Positions 51,920-64,000 of a stretch of DNA of 64,000 nucleotides are shown here, one piece after another (within the stretch, counting starts at the first letter, position 1; the number at the start of each line of letters is the position of its first letter). A program made the position numbers and the translations under genes. Below the pieces are notes generated by a model that saw nothing but the letters and a program-made list of their open reading frames with translations, was not told where the DNA came from and searched no databases. Location of the stretch: assembly GCA_018287875.1 (NCBI GenBank), contig JAGVVL010000013.1, forward strand, positions 2,914,001 to 2,978,000, in the 5' to 3' direction. The DNA is from Nigrospora sphaerica (taxonomy: Eukaryota > Ascomycota > Sordariomycetes > Amphisphaeriales > Apiosporaceae).

Positions 51920-52416
51920 ATCTTCCTCCCCAGCAGGGACCGTTCGTGTATTTGTACGGCACACGCGGCAGACCACTTAAGAAGGCCTCCCGGACAAAGA
52001 AATTGGTTCTTTCATCTCCCGTCGTGCCAACCCACACAACTCTACGTTCCCATCCTCTCGTGGTCGAAACCACCTCCCTCCCCTCCATCAGAGCCATCCT
52101 TCCGTTCTGTGTTGCGGCACCGTTGCTCCCACCCGCTATTGCCACCCCCACGACCTCGAGCGTGATTTGGCCGCGAAACCCTGTTTCCCCAGATAGCCTC
52201 GCGTCCAGGATTGGCCCGATTGCACCCGCCTTCGACTGCCAGCTGTCTTTCTCTCCTCCTCGCACCACCAGCTCAGCCCAGCCCACCATTCAGAGGGAAC
52301 GGGCACGCCTATTACGACATTGGCTTGGCCGCTGCAAACCATAGAATCCATCTGGGTCGCCGCTTCGTTGCATGAGCCGACCTGCACTTGCTGTCAACTC
52401 CCCTCCTCCCCTCCTT

Positions 52417-52433
52417 CCCCCCCCCCCCCCCCC
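52417..52433 (+). repeat. Poly-C run (17 nt) in the CCT 5' region
   Basis: Seventeen consecutive C followed by CCG repeats, probably within the 5' UTR. Confidence 0.9.
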
Positions 52434-52455
52434 GCCGCCGCCGCCTAGCCGATAG

Positions 52456-54128
<1,673 letters not shown>

Positions 54129-54990
54129 ACAAAAGAGGGAGTAATACATGCCTCCTGGGCCGAAACGGTATAGAAGGAATACACAAAAAGTCTTCTAGGG
54201 GCTTTGCCTCGCTGCGTCGGGAGTCACTGTACATGAACAGAGAGAATCAGTAATGAGGAGCTTCTGGCGCCCACGACTTTGGCCACGCGGGGCCATGTGT
54301 GCAGAGGGCCGCTCTACCCGGGAGGGGGGCACCCGTGGTCGAAGCACCCAAGATCGTAGGATGCACAACGGTGACCAAGGTGACCACCCAAAGGGCATGC
54401 ACTCTGTCCTCGTGATGCTGCTGCCTACCGGTGAATTTCTAGAGCCGTAGTTCGACTCCCGCCCCACCCGCGATGATGGGAGTGCCGATGGTCCCTTGGG
54501 AGGGGGGATTTGCGGGACGGGTGCCTGGCATTATTGGTGTTTCAGGTGTATACCTCTCGGAGGTTGGGTGTCGTCATCCGCAACCCCCGGCGATGGCCTC
54601 CCGTCGTCAACACCCGCGAAAGAGGAGGGGGGGCTGCTAATGGTTGGGGGCCGGGGAGGATGAGCGAGGCTACGCCGTCCGGGTTTCCTTTCGAGGAAGG
54701 TGAAGCTCCTATCTGATCACGGCGCGGGTCGATGATGTGAGAAGGGGGCGCAGGGATCATCTCGGGCGGGGCGGTTCGCAGTTGGTCGCCGGCCGCCATC
54801 GGATGACGCCCGTCGTCTTTTGGACCCGGCAGATCCGCCCCGAGGCAGGCAGCGAGCGTCGGGTACGGAAAAACAGGGGAAGGGGGCGGGGGAAAGGGAT
54901 GACGACAGGGGCCTGCGACTAAGAAACTGCCGCACACGCACAGGATCTGCCTGCCCCCCCCAAAACGCGATACGACTGGCGAAGAGGGCC

Positions 54991-54993
<3 letters not shown>

Positions 54994-55025
<32 letters not shown>
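54994..55025. repeat. (GT)n microsatellite
   Basis: Sixteen GT units; read on the minus strand it creates a spurious Thr-His repeat in an ORF. Confidence 0.95.
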
Positions 55026-55026
<1 letters not shown>

Positions 55027-58000
55027 GAGGATGCCGGAAGGCATGCAGCTCCGACCCGGACGCCAGGTTGCGCCGCGGGTCCCCTGGTCGGGTCTTGAGT
55101 GCGTCCGGTTTGGGCCCAGGCTTTGCCTGCCTGGGTGCCTGCAGGATCTGGACGGCGGGGAGTGCGTCGACCATCGGCCCCCGTACGCGCGGTCTTGGTG
55201 CGTCGAGCCCGGCGGACGGGCCCGCTCTGGCCCGCGTCGTCTGTTTCCCGGTGCTGCTGAAATGGTGCCGGCAGCGTGATAGGGGGCCGGCGGGGTGCAG
55301 CTGGACGGTTGGGAAAGGGACGCGCCGGGCCCAGCAGATGCCGTCCCTCGAGGGGAGGCGGTCGTTGTCGCCTCCAAGCATCTGCGAGGGAGCAGCAGTA
55401 TCACGGCTCCTCGCTTCGGTGGTGGTTGGGGGCCGCTGGCGCCCGGCGAGCGGGTACAGCGATGGACCCCGTGTCCTTGGTGCTGCCGGTGTGCCGTCTG
55501 ACCGCATGCGAAACCCTCGTTCGGGATATAGCTTTTAGGCACGGGCGAGAGAGCGTATGACCCGATCCGTCCTCCTCGGGCCTTTCGGGGGCCGGGCCTG
55601 TTTCACATTCAGCTCAGAATGCCGTGTGCAGGTGCGACTCGCTCGAGTATACGAAGATTCGAGCACCAGACCCCCGCCCCTTGAATCTCCCGATGATACC
55701 CGATGGGGCGGAAGCGGTGGCGAGGGGGCTACGGACGCCACCATCTGCTACAGATCTGAAGCCTTCGTCATCGGTCCATGGCGCTCCTCCTTTGCTTGAC
55801 GCAAGGGCCCAACCTGGGTACCAACGCACCGGGGAACTTTGTTCGTCGACGTGGATGCTCGGTTTGGGGGCAGCGGAGTTATCCGTGATCCACTAGGTTG
55901 GGCTGACTAGAAGCCATACGCAGCGCTTGCCTTTGTTCCCCGAGTTGTATGACGAAAGGACGATGCAGAAAGACCGCATAATTGGTTTGATACGGGTCAC
56001 CCAACCTTGGTCGAGGAGCATCTGCAAGACTGATACGTGGACGTAGTTAGTTCTTTCTGCCACCGCGTCTCTTCCCGCAAGGACCAAGTCCCTTCTGGCT
56101 ATGTCAAAAGAGGTTCTCCATGAAGAAGAGAGTTGTTAAAGAGAACACCCTGACCGGTCCGCTCCGCCACGGTGATGCCTTGCATCGCAGGCAAGCCGTA
56201 AATAGCGTGGCGGTCTGTAAGATTCGCTTCGTAAACAACAGTAACGGAACGCTGGATAATAGGATAACGGGTGGCCGATGGCACCTTCAGCACCCGGAAC
56301 ACAGCCGGGTCCCTTTCGGAACGGCGTATAACACGATATCTGCGAGGGACGACCAGAGTATCAGCCCATAGCTCGCAGTCGGAATGTTGGGTGGGTGAAG
56401 GTAGGTCCTCCAAGGTAGCGCAGACACGATCCTTCTTCGTTCACGGGGGGCGGAGTCCCTCACCGGCAGCGGAGCCGCACGGCCCCCGCGAACTCTGGGG
56501 GGGAAGAGAACCAACGACAGAAAGTCATTGTCCAGAAGGCTGGCCGCTTATTCTTCAGCCCCCCCCCCCAAACCCCCACAGCCTTGATGGGCAACGGCAG
56601 CGAATGACGGCACGCCGACGACCGGCACGGCACCGCGGTGTTCCACTGCTGCAGCACCAGCCGATACTGAGCCTCCTTGGACTCCTGCGTCCCCATGGGT
56701 TCTCGGGGGGGTTTTGATGATGCCATGGGGGCCGCGCGCAGTGCAAAGCATCCGCACGGCTACACACCACGCGCGCCTGGGGACAAGTGGCCCTTTGCCG
56801 GATCCGCGGAGCGAGACCCCCTGCACCATCGACAGCCGTGTTACCACGGCGCGGCTATGCGGCCACGGCGGCGTCGTCTGAGGCGCGGGCTGGGTCGCGC
56901 AAGCAGGCCCACGAGAGCCGCGTGGGCTGACCACCACGTAGGGCTACTCGGCCGCCGCCAGGTTTAGACGAGGATGCACGCGTGACCCGCGGCGCTTAGG
57001 CAGATCGACGACCTTAGCCACATAGGCGCTTAGGCGGCAAAAGGGGGAACGGAGGGGGATCGCGTAGATGCATGTGCCAGGAGCGCGGCCACTGCCCGAG
57101 GATATGACGGCTTTCCATTCCTCGGTGGACGGGCAGGGGTGACAGGGAGGGACGCTGCTAAGCAAAGACTGGAGGCCGAGTTCTGTCAGCATGCCAACCT
57201 CCCACACCGGGTGCTGGAGCCTTCGCGGGGACTCTCGAACCCAAGTGAATGGGGGACAATCAAACGTGTTTGCTGCAAGTCGATTCGTGGGGTCAAGAGG
57301 CAGGTTGTCTGGGCGTGGGGTGTGGGTTGTGGGACTATGAATAGAATAAGCGCCGCGGGCTGTGAGATAGCCCTCCCTGTATGACGCGGTTGTATGAATG
57401 TGTAAGTGAATAGTGGGTGGGTGGGTGAGAAGGCCCTCCCCGCCCGCTTTCTTGCTTGTTCGGGACGGGAGGCAGAGAACGAGCGAGATCCCATGGCCGT
57501 CGCAGAGCCGGGCCAATGGCCTGTCTCGGAGAACAAGGGAGGCCACGAGGATGCGGAATCAAGATTCGACGTCGTCCAATGTGTGTGGGTTCGCAAACAG
57601 CCCTGTCAGCACAAACGACGTGGTTCTCCCCCTCTCCCCCTCCCCGTGCCCCCGTGCGCGCGTATGTGCACATGTCCGTCCCCGGTTGCTGTCCGGTTGA
57701 CAAGCTGTCGGGGGGGCAGATTAAGCGCGCTCCGCTTGCTTCCAACCTTGCCAGCGACTTCACAAGAGAGCACTTGGCCAAAAGAAGCAGGCAAGCCTGT
57801 AATTCGCGCGTCTATCTGCGGGCCTGCTGTTTGGGAGGGGTGCATCGGGGCCTCGTATGTATCTCCAACAGTAAGCATGTACATCTTACTTTGCGAAATA
57901 CGTTACCCCCTGTCCCGTTCGTGCCGCCACCCGCGCTCCTCACTCGCGAGCAATCAGGGACAGGATCCGTGGGCGAGGGATGACGCGGGTACGTTTAGAC

Positions 58001-60922
58001 GCGGCCGGGATAGAAGCAGTCGAAGCCGCTCCGAAGTCCCGGTGGCCTCTCGATGCACATGCATGCACAGGTGCCTGTGAGGGTTTGGTCAGCGGCATTG
58101 CGTGTGTCTGCGTGTGTGCTGCGTATGCGCTGTAAGCTTGGCCCCCTCCGCCCTCCCTCAAGCCCCGGAGGGCGGAGGGGGAGCTGCTGGCTCATCGCTG
58201 TCCCGAAAAGCGATGCTGTGCCTGGCGAGAGAGGTCGTGGTGGAGAGATGGGTATGAAAGTCGGCATGGAGTCGTGGGCCCTGAGGCCAGGGGAAAAGGT
58301 AGAGCCGGCGGGAACCCGTCCGCCCCCAAAGGCAACGGGCCGGGGCGCGATGGGGCCTATGCCGTCGCGCCGTGCATCAGAGGCAGCTGTTCGTCATCTC
58401 ATGGCCCTCCCGTTCGTCACGTTATACGGCCGGCCCTCGAGTTTACTCGCGAGAAGGATTCCGGACGGGGCCGCAACGACCGCAAGCGGTGCGGTGCTCC
58501 CCTGGTTAGCAGGACTGTCGCATGCTGGCTCGTGGCATCCCATACTAGAAAGCGGGTGGTACGGGAACGGGATTGAGGTGGACACTAGATGCCATGATGA
58601 CTTGCTTAGTTAGGTCCCCTTCCCACGTTTGTCTGACTGCCCGCGCCGATAAAAATAGTTCGGTCTGGCCAATAGCGGCGTCTAAGCCCCCCCCCAAACC
58701 CACTCGCTCTCAGCTTCATTCCCACTTTTAGTCACCCAACGGTGGCCCGCCTTACCGAGCGAAGGATCGACACCCCCGCCAGCCCGACTGATCCCGTTAG
58801 CAGCGCAACCCGATCACGCACCATGACAACGTACAATCCGTATCAGGAGGTCACACAGGCGAGGCCCAGTACGGCCTACCTACAGAGGGCAGACACGGCA
58901 ACCCGCCATGTTCATACATGTCTACCTTTTAGGTTCGGGATGTCATTTAGGTACCTAGGCATGCGAGACCACTTATGGAATTCCCTCATCCGAATAGAAC
59001 GGCGGCGAGGTATTTTGGCCCCCTCCCAAACCACCTCTCTACCTTTGTAGGTACCTCCCCGGCACGGCCTTTCTTCAGCCCCCCCGCACCATTGGAGAAA
59101 CAATCCACCTTCCCCTCCCCCTCCCATCCGGCCTCCACCGTCGGGCAACTGGCAGCCAACTAACCTAGAGCATGCGACAAAATGCTGAGCGCGGGCGGGC
59201 GCGGCACAGCACATGGTAAGGTAGCGTGACACGAAAAAAGCACACAGGGGAGAGGTGGGCAAGCATGGAAAGCAGGCGGAAGGAAGCGTCCCTTGGCCGT
59301 CGCTACGGCCCCGGCACCTTCTCTGTCGTGCGAGACCTCTCTAGGCCGGCGTCCCAGAGCTCGCACCCATCCATCCATCTAGATGCCCGGTATCGAGCCC
59401 TACGCCGGTGAGACGGCTCCTACTATCGTATCATTGCCAAGTGGACCGGGGAGAATCGCCTCGAGGGTCCCAGGGTCCCTACTTCCTAATACGGTCTCGA
59501 GCTTCTCGGGTCGGCTCATGTGCAACCTCTCTCTCTCTCTATCTCTCTCTATCTCTCGCTCTTCCCCACCTCTCTCTCGTGTGCCCACCCAATCGTAAAA
59601 GAGGCACAGCACGGCCGTGGCCGCGGCGGACCAGCTTGTAGGCCTGTAGGCCAACAACCCTCCTCCCCAGGCCCGCTGTCCGGCCCGTAGGGAAGGCCGG
59701 CCCCACGGGACGAGCCATGTAGCCCGCCGGCCGCGAGGCCATGGCCTCGTCCTGGTTCTTCCCTGGCCGTCCTCTGTTTTCCCTCTCGTCCGGGCGCGAT
59801 GTCTTCTCAACCCTGGCATGCCCCTCCACTCCGGCCTCGCATTCCGGCCGCGCTACCGAGTACGTACATGCAACAAAGGGCCACTGAAGGATTGGGGGTG
59901 TCAGCTCTCCCTGCAACCGTAGCTGGCGGGCAGGCAGTGCAGCCAGTAACCACTTGTTTCCTGCATTCCGTATGGCTCAGCAGTATGAGCCAGCAGGGGG
60001 GGCGCCGACGCGCCCAGACGCGCTAGCTGCGCCTCTGCTGCCTGTAAGACCAGCACCTTTCCATCCTGAGATGGCCGCTCTTTTCCCCATGGTCGACGCC
60101 CGTCTTTTGGTGAAATCCACGGCACGCGAGGTCGCCATGCGCTCCCCCAGGGGTGAGCCGACGGCTTGTCTTGTGCTCGTTACCCTCCCGGGCCCCCACC
60201 CGAAAGCAATGCGTCGCACGGCTATCGCGATGCGTCGAGGGGGCTTCGGGCCTGGAAGAGAGAAGGCGGCGCTCCTCGGTCTGTCTCGTCGGCCTCACGC
60301 GTTGTGCGTGCTGCAGAGCAGTGTCCCAGGGCTGTGAAATGTCGCCTTCTAAAAATATGGCGTCGGACCCAAGCCATCGGGTGCGGCACCATTACTCGGG
60401 CTCCCTGTCACCGTTGTGGAAACGCCCGAAAAAAAAAAAAAGGTACGCAACGACGTCGATAGGGCACTGCAGATGTGACCCGGTGTCAGGGAACAGCTAC
60501 AGATGGCCCGAAAGGGAACGTCGACCACCCTCATGTATCTGTACCCCGTAAATAGCTTTCTGCAAGATGAGCCACACCCGTACCTTGGCCGCACCCGAAG
60601 TACTGCCCGTAGCTGCAGTCCCTCTTTCTCTCTATCCCTCTCGAGAACCCCTGTTCCAGCTGACGGACCAGGGTATTCTCAACGGAGACAGGCCAGCCTG
60701 CGTAGGCGGCCATGGAGAACGATAGATGTTTTCCTTGCCACGGGGGGTGGCAGCCTCTTGACTTTTTCCATTCCGTGTCCCGTTGCCCTCTTTTTCCTCC
60801 CTTTCGTTACCCGCTCGTACTGAGCCTTGATGCGTCTGAATATAGCAATGCTACTCAGCCCACCCAAGGCTGTCACTCTCGGTACCTCCCCATTCCACGC
60901 AGACTAGCTAGCCTGTCTCTGT

Positions 60923-61018
60923 CCACACACACACACACCCACCCACTGACGCATACATCACACACACACATACGCGCACACACACACATACACACACGCT
61001 CACACACACACATACAGG
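60923..61018. repeat. CA-rich imperfect microsatellite
   Basis: About 95 nt of (CA)n blocks broken by TA, GC and CC units, ~210 nt before the transcription factor start codon. Confidence 0.9.
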
Positions 61019-61227
61019 CAGCGATACCTGTTGGAAGGCTGAGATAGCCTTCGAGCCCCCTTGTACCCGAACGCCCCCCTTGTCACCCCAGTCTTACCGT
61101 TCTGGTTGAATGTTCCTATCTTTCTGCCCTTCTTTATTTATCGAAAGGGTAGCATACAGGGCAGGGCTGTGTCCACTCGAATTACTAACTTGGTAACGTC
61201 TGCGTCCCGAACCGGCATTCCGCAACC

Positions 61228-64000
61228 ATGTCGAGGAGTGGTCGGGCTAGTCTCAAATTCATCATGGATGTCGATGATGAAGAACCAGACCCTCGTATGA
61301 ATAAAAGGGACCAGGCCTCGCCGCCTGGTCCAAGCCGGGGTGGTCGAGGATCTTCAGCACCATACTATGACAGCCCTAGAGACCAGGACAACATCCCATA
61401 TACAGCCACCACATCCGCAAGAAGTAATCTTGGTCACCACCACGACCACAGCCTATCCACTAGGACATCACCATCCTCACCGTCGACGGCCTTGACCTCA
61501 CGAGCCCCCTTCATCAGTGAACCAAGCAACCCCGACGTGGAGGAGGACATGATGAACCGCCCATACGGTGGCCAGCTCGCGGGCTCGAGTGGGGGAGTAG
61601 GAGGAGGGTCTAACCTGCCGAACCGGCCCGGAGGTAGTCCATCTGACGTACCGGTCAAGTTGACGCCCATTACGGGTCGGGTCAGCCGAGCAAAGAAAGG
61701 GGTGCCGGTGCATGTTTGCGACATTTGCAGGCCCCCGAAGGTGAGTTTGGGATCCAAGTACTAGGTTTCAAACCCCATACTGACGACAGGCAGACTTTCA
61801 CTCGGGCTGAGCATCTCAGGTGAGGGGGGATAACGACCCAGGATGTCAAAGTGTCCAAGCTAAACAGAACTGTCCAGACGTCACCAACTGAGCCACCAGA
61901 CTCCACAGTTCCCGTGCCACTACCCGGGCTGCAACCGGGCCTTTCACAGAGCTGACCTGCTCCAACGCCACCAAGCCAGGCAGTAAGTCAACCAACCAAA
62001 CCAGGAGGCAGCAGGGCCAATCCCGAGCCTGACATGTTCATAGTGAACAAGAGGGAGACGGTGCTTCCAGCAGCCGAAGACCGTCTACCGCGTCGTCGAA
62101 CGACGGTGGGCCACCCAGGGGTTTCTATCATCCGCAACCTGGCTCGATGTACGGCCAGCCAAGCCACAATGAGAGAGACTCGGACCGGCGCGGAAGCCAT
62201 ACCTCCAACAACAGTGGCTACTCGCAAGGCCAGGGCAACTCGTCATATGTTCTGGCGACGTCCGGCATGGACGAGGCCATGAGCATGAACAACCCACCAC
62301 CCTCTGGGTCCAGCTATGAGATGAGCTACCAGCCACGGACGCAGTACCCCCTATTCGTGGTTACACAGGGCCTGCAGCCGAACCTCACCAGCATGGAAAG
62401 CCACGAACCCAACCCAGGCCTTCTGGCGCCTCAAGATCACTCCCCTTGGCCGTCGTCGGACAGCAACTTCTCCACGCCCTCGGACAGGAGCCACAGGCAC
62501 GGGAATACAGGCTATAACGGCTCCCCTACTTCCGACTGGAACGGCCATTACGTGACGTACACTCCCGTCACCACCGAGATGAGCAGTCCTCTCGACATAC
62601 CGTCCAACGCCCCTCTTTTCTTCACCGACCCCTTCTCCTCTCCACATGCCTATGGCCAGGCTATGGATATGTCTATGTCGTACACCGACGAGACTCTGCT
62701 TGAACAGGCACACCAGCACCACGCCTATACCGCAGTTCGTAGTCCGACCCCACCGAACCTATCATCATCCGTACACTCGGCTGAATCTTTAGTCACCCTC
62801 GCACCAGCCCTATCCGAGCCACACTCAATGGTAGGCCGCTACAAGCAGCCGGCGGCACTCATGGGAACGCTCTCTAGTGCCGCTTTCCTTACGGCCATCA
62901 CTTTGTCCCGGCCGGTTCGGAACGCCATTTCCAAGTACCTCGACGTATACTGGGAGCGCTTCGACGTGCTGTTCCCGCTGATCCACCGCCGGAGCTTTGA
63001 AGCCGCGCCGGATGATATACTGCGCTGTGCCATGGCTGCCGTGGCCACGCTGTATCTCGACGGCAGGGAGGATCGCATCAAAGGTAACGAACTGCATGAG
63101 TTTGCCTGGCAAGAAGTCCAACGTGTAAGTTCCCGCCCCGTCCGCGGCGGGTAGGTTCCCCTGCTGACTCGACATAACCAGGTCCCCCAATGGAGCGTTC
63201 AGACCATGCAGGCGATCGTCATATGCGAGTACTATGCCCGGTTCCGAGGTAGGAAAGCGGTGGTTCAGGCGTCGAAGCCCTTCCGGTCGCTATACTCGAG
63301 AGTGAGTCCCCCATCTTCTTCTTCTTTTCGTTTCTTTGATCCCTTTACATATGCTCTCTTCCAGGATCACCTTTTCAGTCTTGTTCTATGTGTTCCCGTC
63401 TCCCAATGGCTCCCGTACTCAATGTCTCCCTCACAGGTGATCGACCCTCAAATCCCACCCGTCTCGTCCCCGTTCGGTGCTACACCCGCACCCGCAAGGA
63501 CGCTTGCAGAACGCTGGTCGGAATGGATAGAGGCCGAGTCTCGTCGCCGGCTACTCGTCAACTGCTTTTGCCTCGACATTCATGTTTCAATCTACCACCA
63601 GCAACGCCCTACACACCGATTCAACTGTCTTCGCCCCCCGATCCCCCTCATCGCCGCAAGCCAAGACCTATGGGCAGCCAAATCCGCCGAAGAATGGGAA
63701 AGGCTCGTGGCCACTGGCGTGCCCCTTACGCCGCCCGCGCTCTCCGAGCTGTGGCAAGTCACTGCCGACATGGTCGCCCATGCGCCCCTACTGGACGCCA
63801 CTACTTTTCTCATGTCGGAGATGCTCCAGCTTTCCGAACGAGACAACTCCATTTACGACTTTTCCTTGCCTCTTAACGAGGAGGACGTGATAGTCATGAA
63901 CGAAATCTGTGCCAAGTTCCCTGGCTCCCCAATTGCATACACGTACCTGGCTCTTCACTGCACTCCGCTACACGACCTCCTCGCCGTCTCGGGCGATACG
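61228..64000 (+). CDS. C2H2 zinc-finger and fungal-specific domain transcription factor (3' end outside window)
   Basis: DNA-binding regulator, partial. Exons: 61228-61740, 61794-61819, 61878-61982, 62044-63124, 63182-63301 and 63437 (or 63365) to the window edge, still open. The N-terminus is disordered with VSRAKKGVP just before two C2H2 fingers: Cys164, Cys167, His182, His186, and Cys193, Cys198, His211, His216. The fingers are spread over four exons, one only 26 nt; the last His codon is split by an intron. A Ser/Pro/Asn-rich linker follows. From about residue 470 comes a fungal-specific transcription factor domain (YWERFDVLFPLIHRRSF, LRCAMAAVATLYLDGRED, later RWSEWIEAESRRRLLV). This layout matches AmdX-like regulators of Aspergillus and relatives. 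Targets are unknown, and no gene cluster beside it suggests one. Confidence 0.88.

Larger units (their letters stand above)
54129..61227. other. 7.1-kb region without a supported gene
   Basis: The largest gap in the window. It includes the CCT 3' UTR, a (GT)n repeat, a CTCTAT-type repeat (~59527-59562), GTAGGT/GGTACC-type words near 58940-59055 and a long CA-rich repeat just upstream of the transcription factor. ORFs of up to 320 codons (54542-55507 minus, 57406-58080 plus) are Pro/Arg-rich or repeat-derived, overlap in several frames and lack motifs. The right part is likely the extended promoter and leader of the transcription factor. Confidence 0.5.

Noticed and set aside
54425..54475. T-loop-like GTTCGACTC suggesting a tRNA
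   Set aside because: The flanking bases do not form a T-stem and no D-arm, anticodon arm or acceptor pairing is present.
54542..55507. 321-aa minus-strand ORF in the large gap
   Set aside because: Pro/Arg-rich, includes a Thr-His run coded by the GT microsatellite, and overlaps other frames of similar length; no domain or credible start context.
57406..58080. 224-aa plus-strand ORF in the large gap
   Set aside because: No motif, overlaps two other ORFs of similar length on both strands.

Overview
The window is nuclear DNA of a filamentous ascomycete (Pezizomycotina, most likely a Sordariomycete). It is GC-rich. Introns are mostly short (50-200 nt) with GTRNGY donors and CTRAC-type branch sites. 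Gene content is typically fungal: a complex I PSST subunit, Rsp5-type HECT ligase, VTC1, a CFEM-like GPI protein, a fungal rhodopsin domain, and a C2H2 plus fungal-specific transcription factor. I rebuilt 15 multi- or single-exon genes by hand and checked that every complete model keeps frame. Two further small ORFs are tentative. Coding exons cover under 40% of the window, and several gaps of 4-7 kb hold no gene I can support.

Layout from left to right: 27-3895 (+) SP-RING/MIZ protein; 4512-6449 (-) 14-TM-type MFS transporter; 7281-10101 (-) a single polypeptide joining a 7-TM fungal rhodopsin domain to a FucP-type MFS permease; a 4-kb gap with a 21-nt perfect inverted repeat; 14106-14944 (+) mitochondrial complex I PSST/NDUFS7; 15599-15787 (+) tentative Cys-rich mini-protein; 16738-17378 (-) secreted GPI-anchored 8-Cys protein; 19296-20170 (-) voltage-gated proton channel Hv1; 22798-23612 (+) nuclear poly(A)-binding protein Pab2; 28121-30954 (+) Rsp5/NEDD4-type E3; 32424-34547 (-) AHC1-like C2H2 protein; 39447-40181 (+) Alba-like protein; 41196-41688 (-) Vtc1; 43688-44439 (+) Tctex-type dynein light chain; 49092-50075 (+) F-box protein; 52519-54128 (+) choline-phosphate cytidylyltransferase; and 61228 to the right edge (+) a C2H2/fungal-specific transcription factor cut by the window end.

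The genes are housekeeping or regulatory and do not form a biosynthetic cluster or mobile island. Loose themes are membrane transport and sensing (two MFS proteins, proton channel, VTC subunit), membrane lipid synthesis (CCT) and ubiquitin/SUMO ligation (SP-RING, HECT, F-box). I see no rRNA, tRNA, CRISPR, viral or recognisable transposase sequence. The most unusual object is the rhodopsin-permease fusion. It is read through in one frame with no intron at the joint, and it appears to have lost one of the two acidic residues that couple transport to protons in bacterial FucP.
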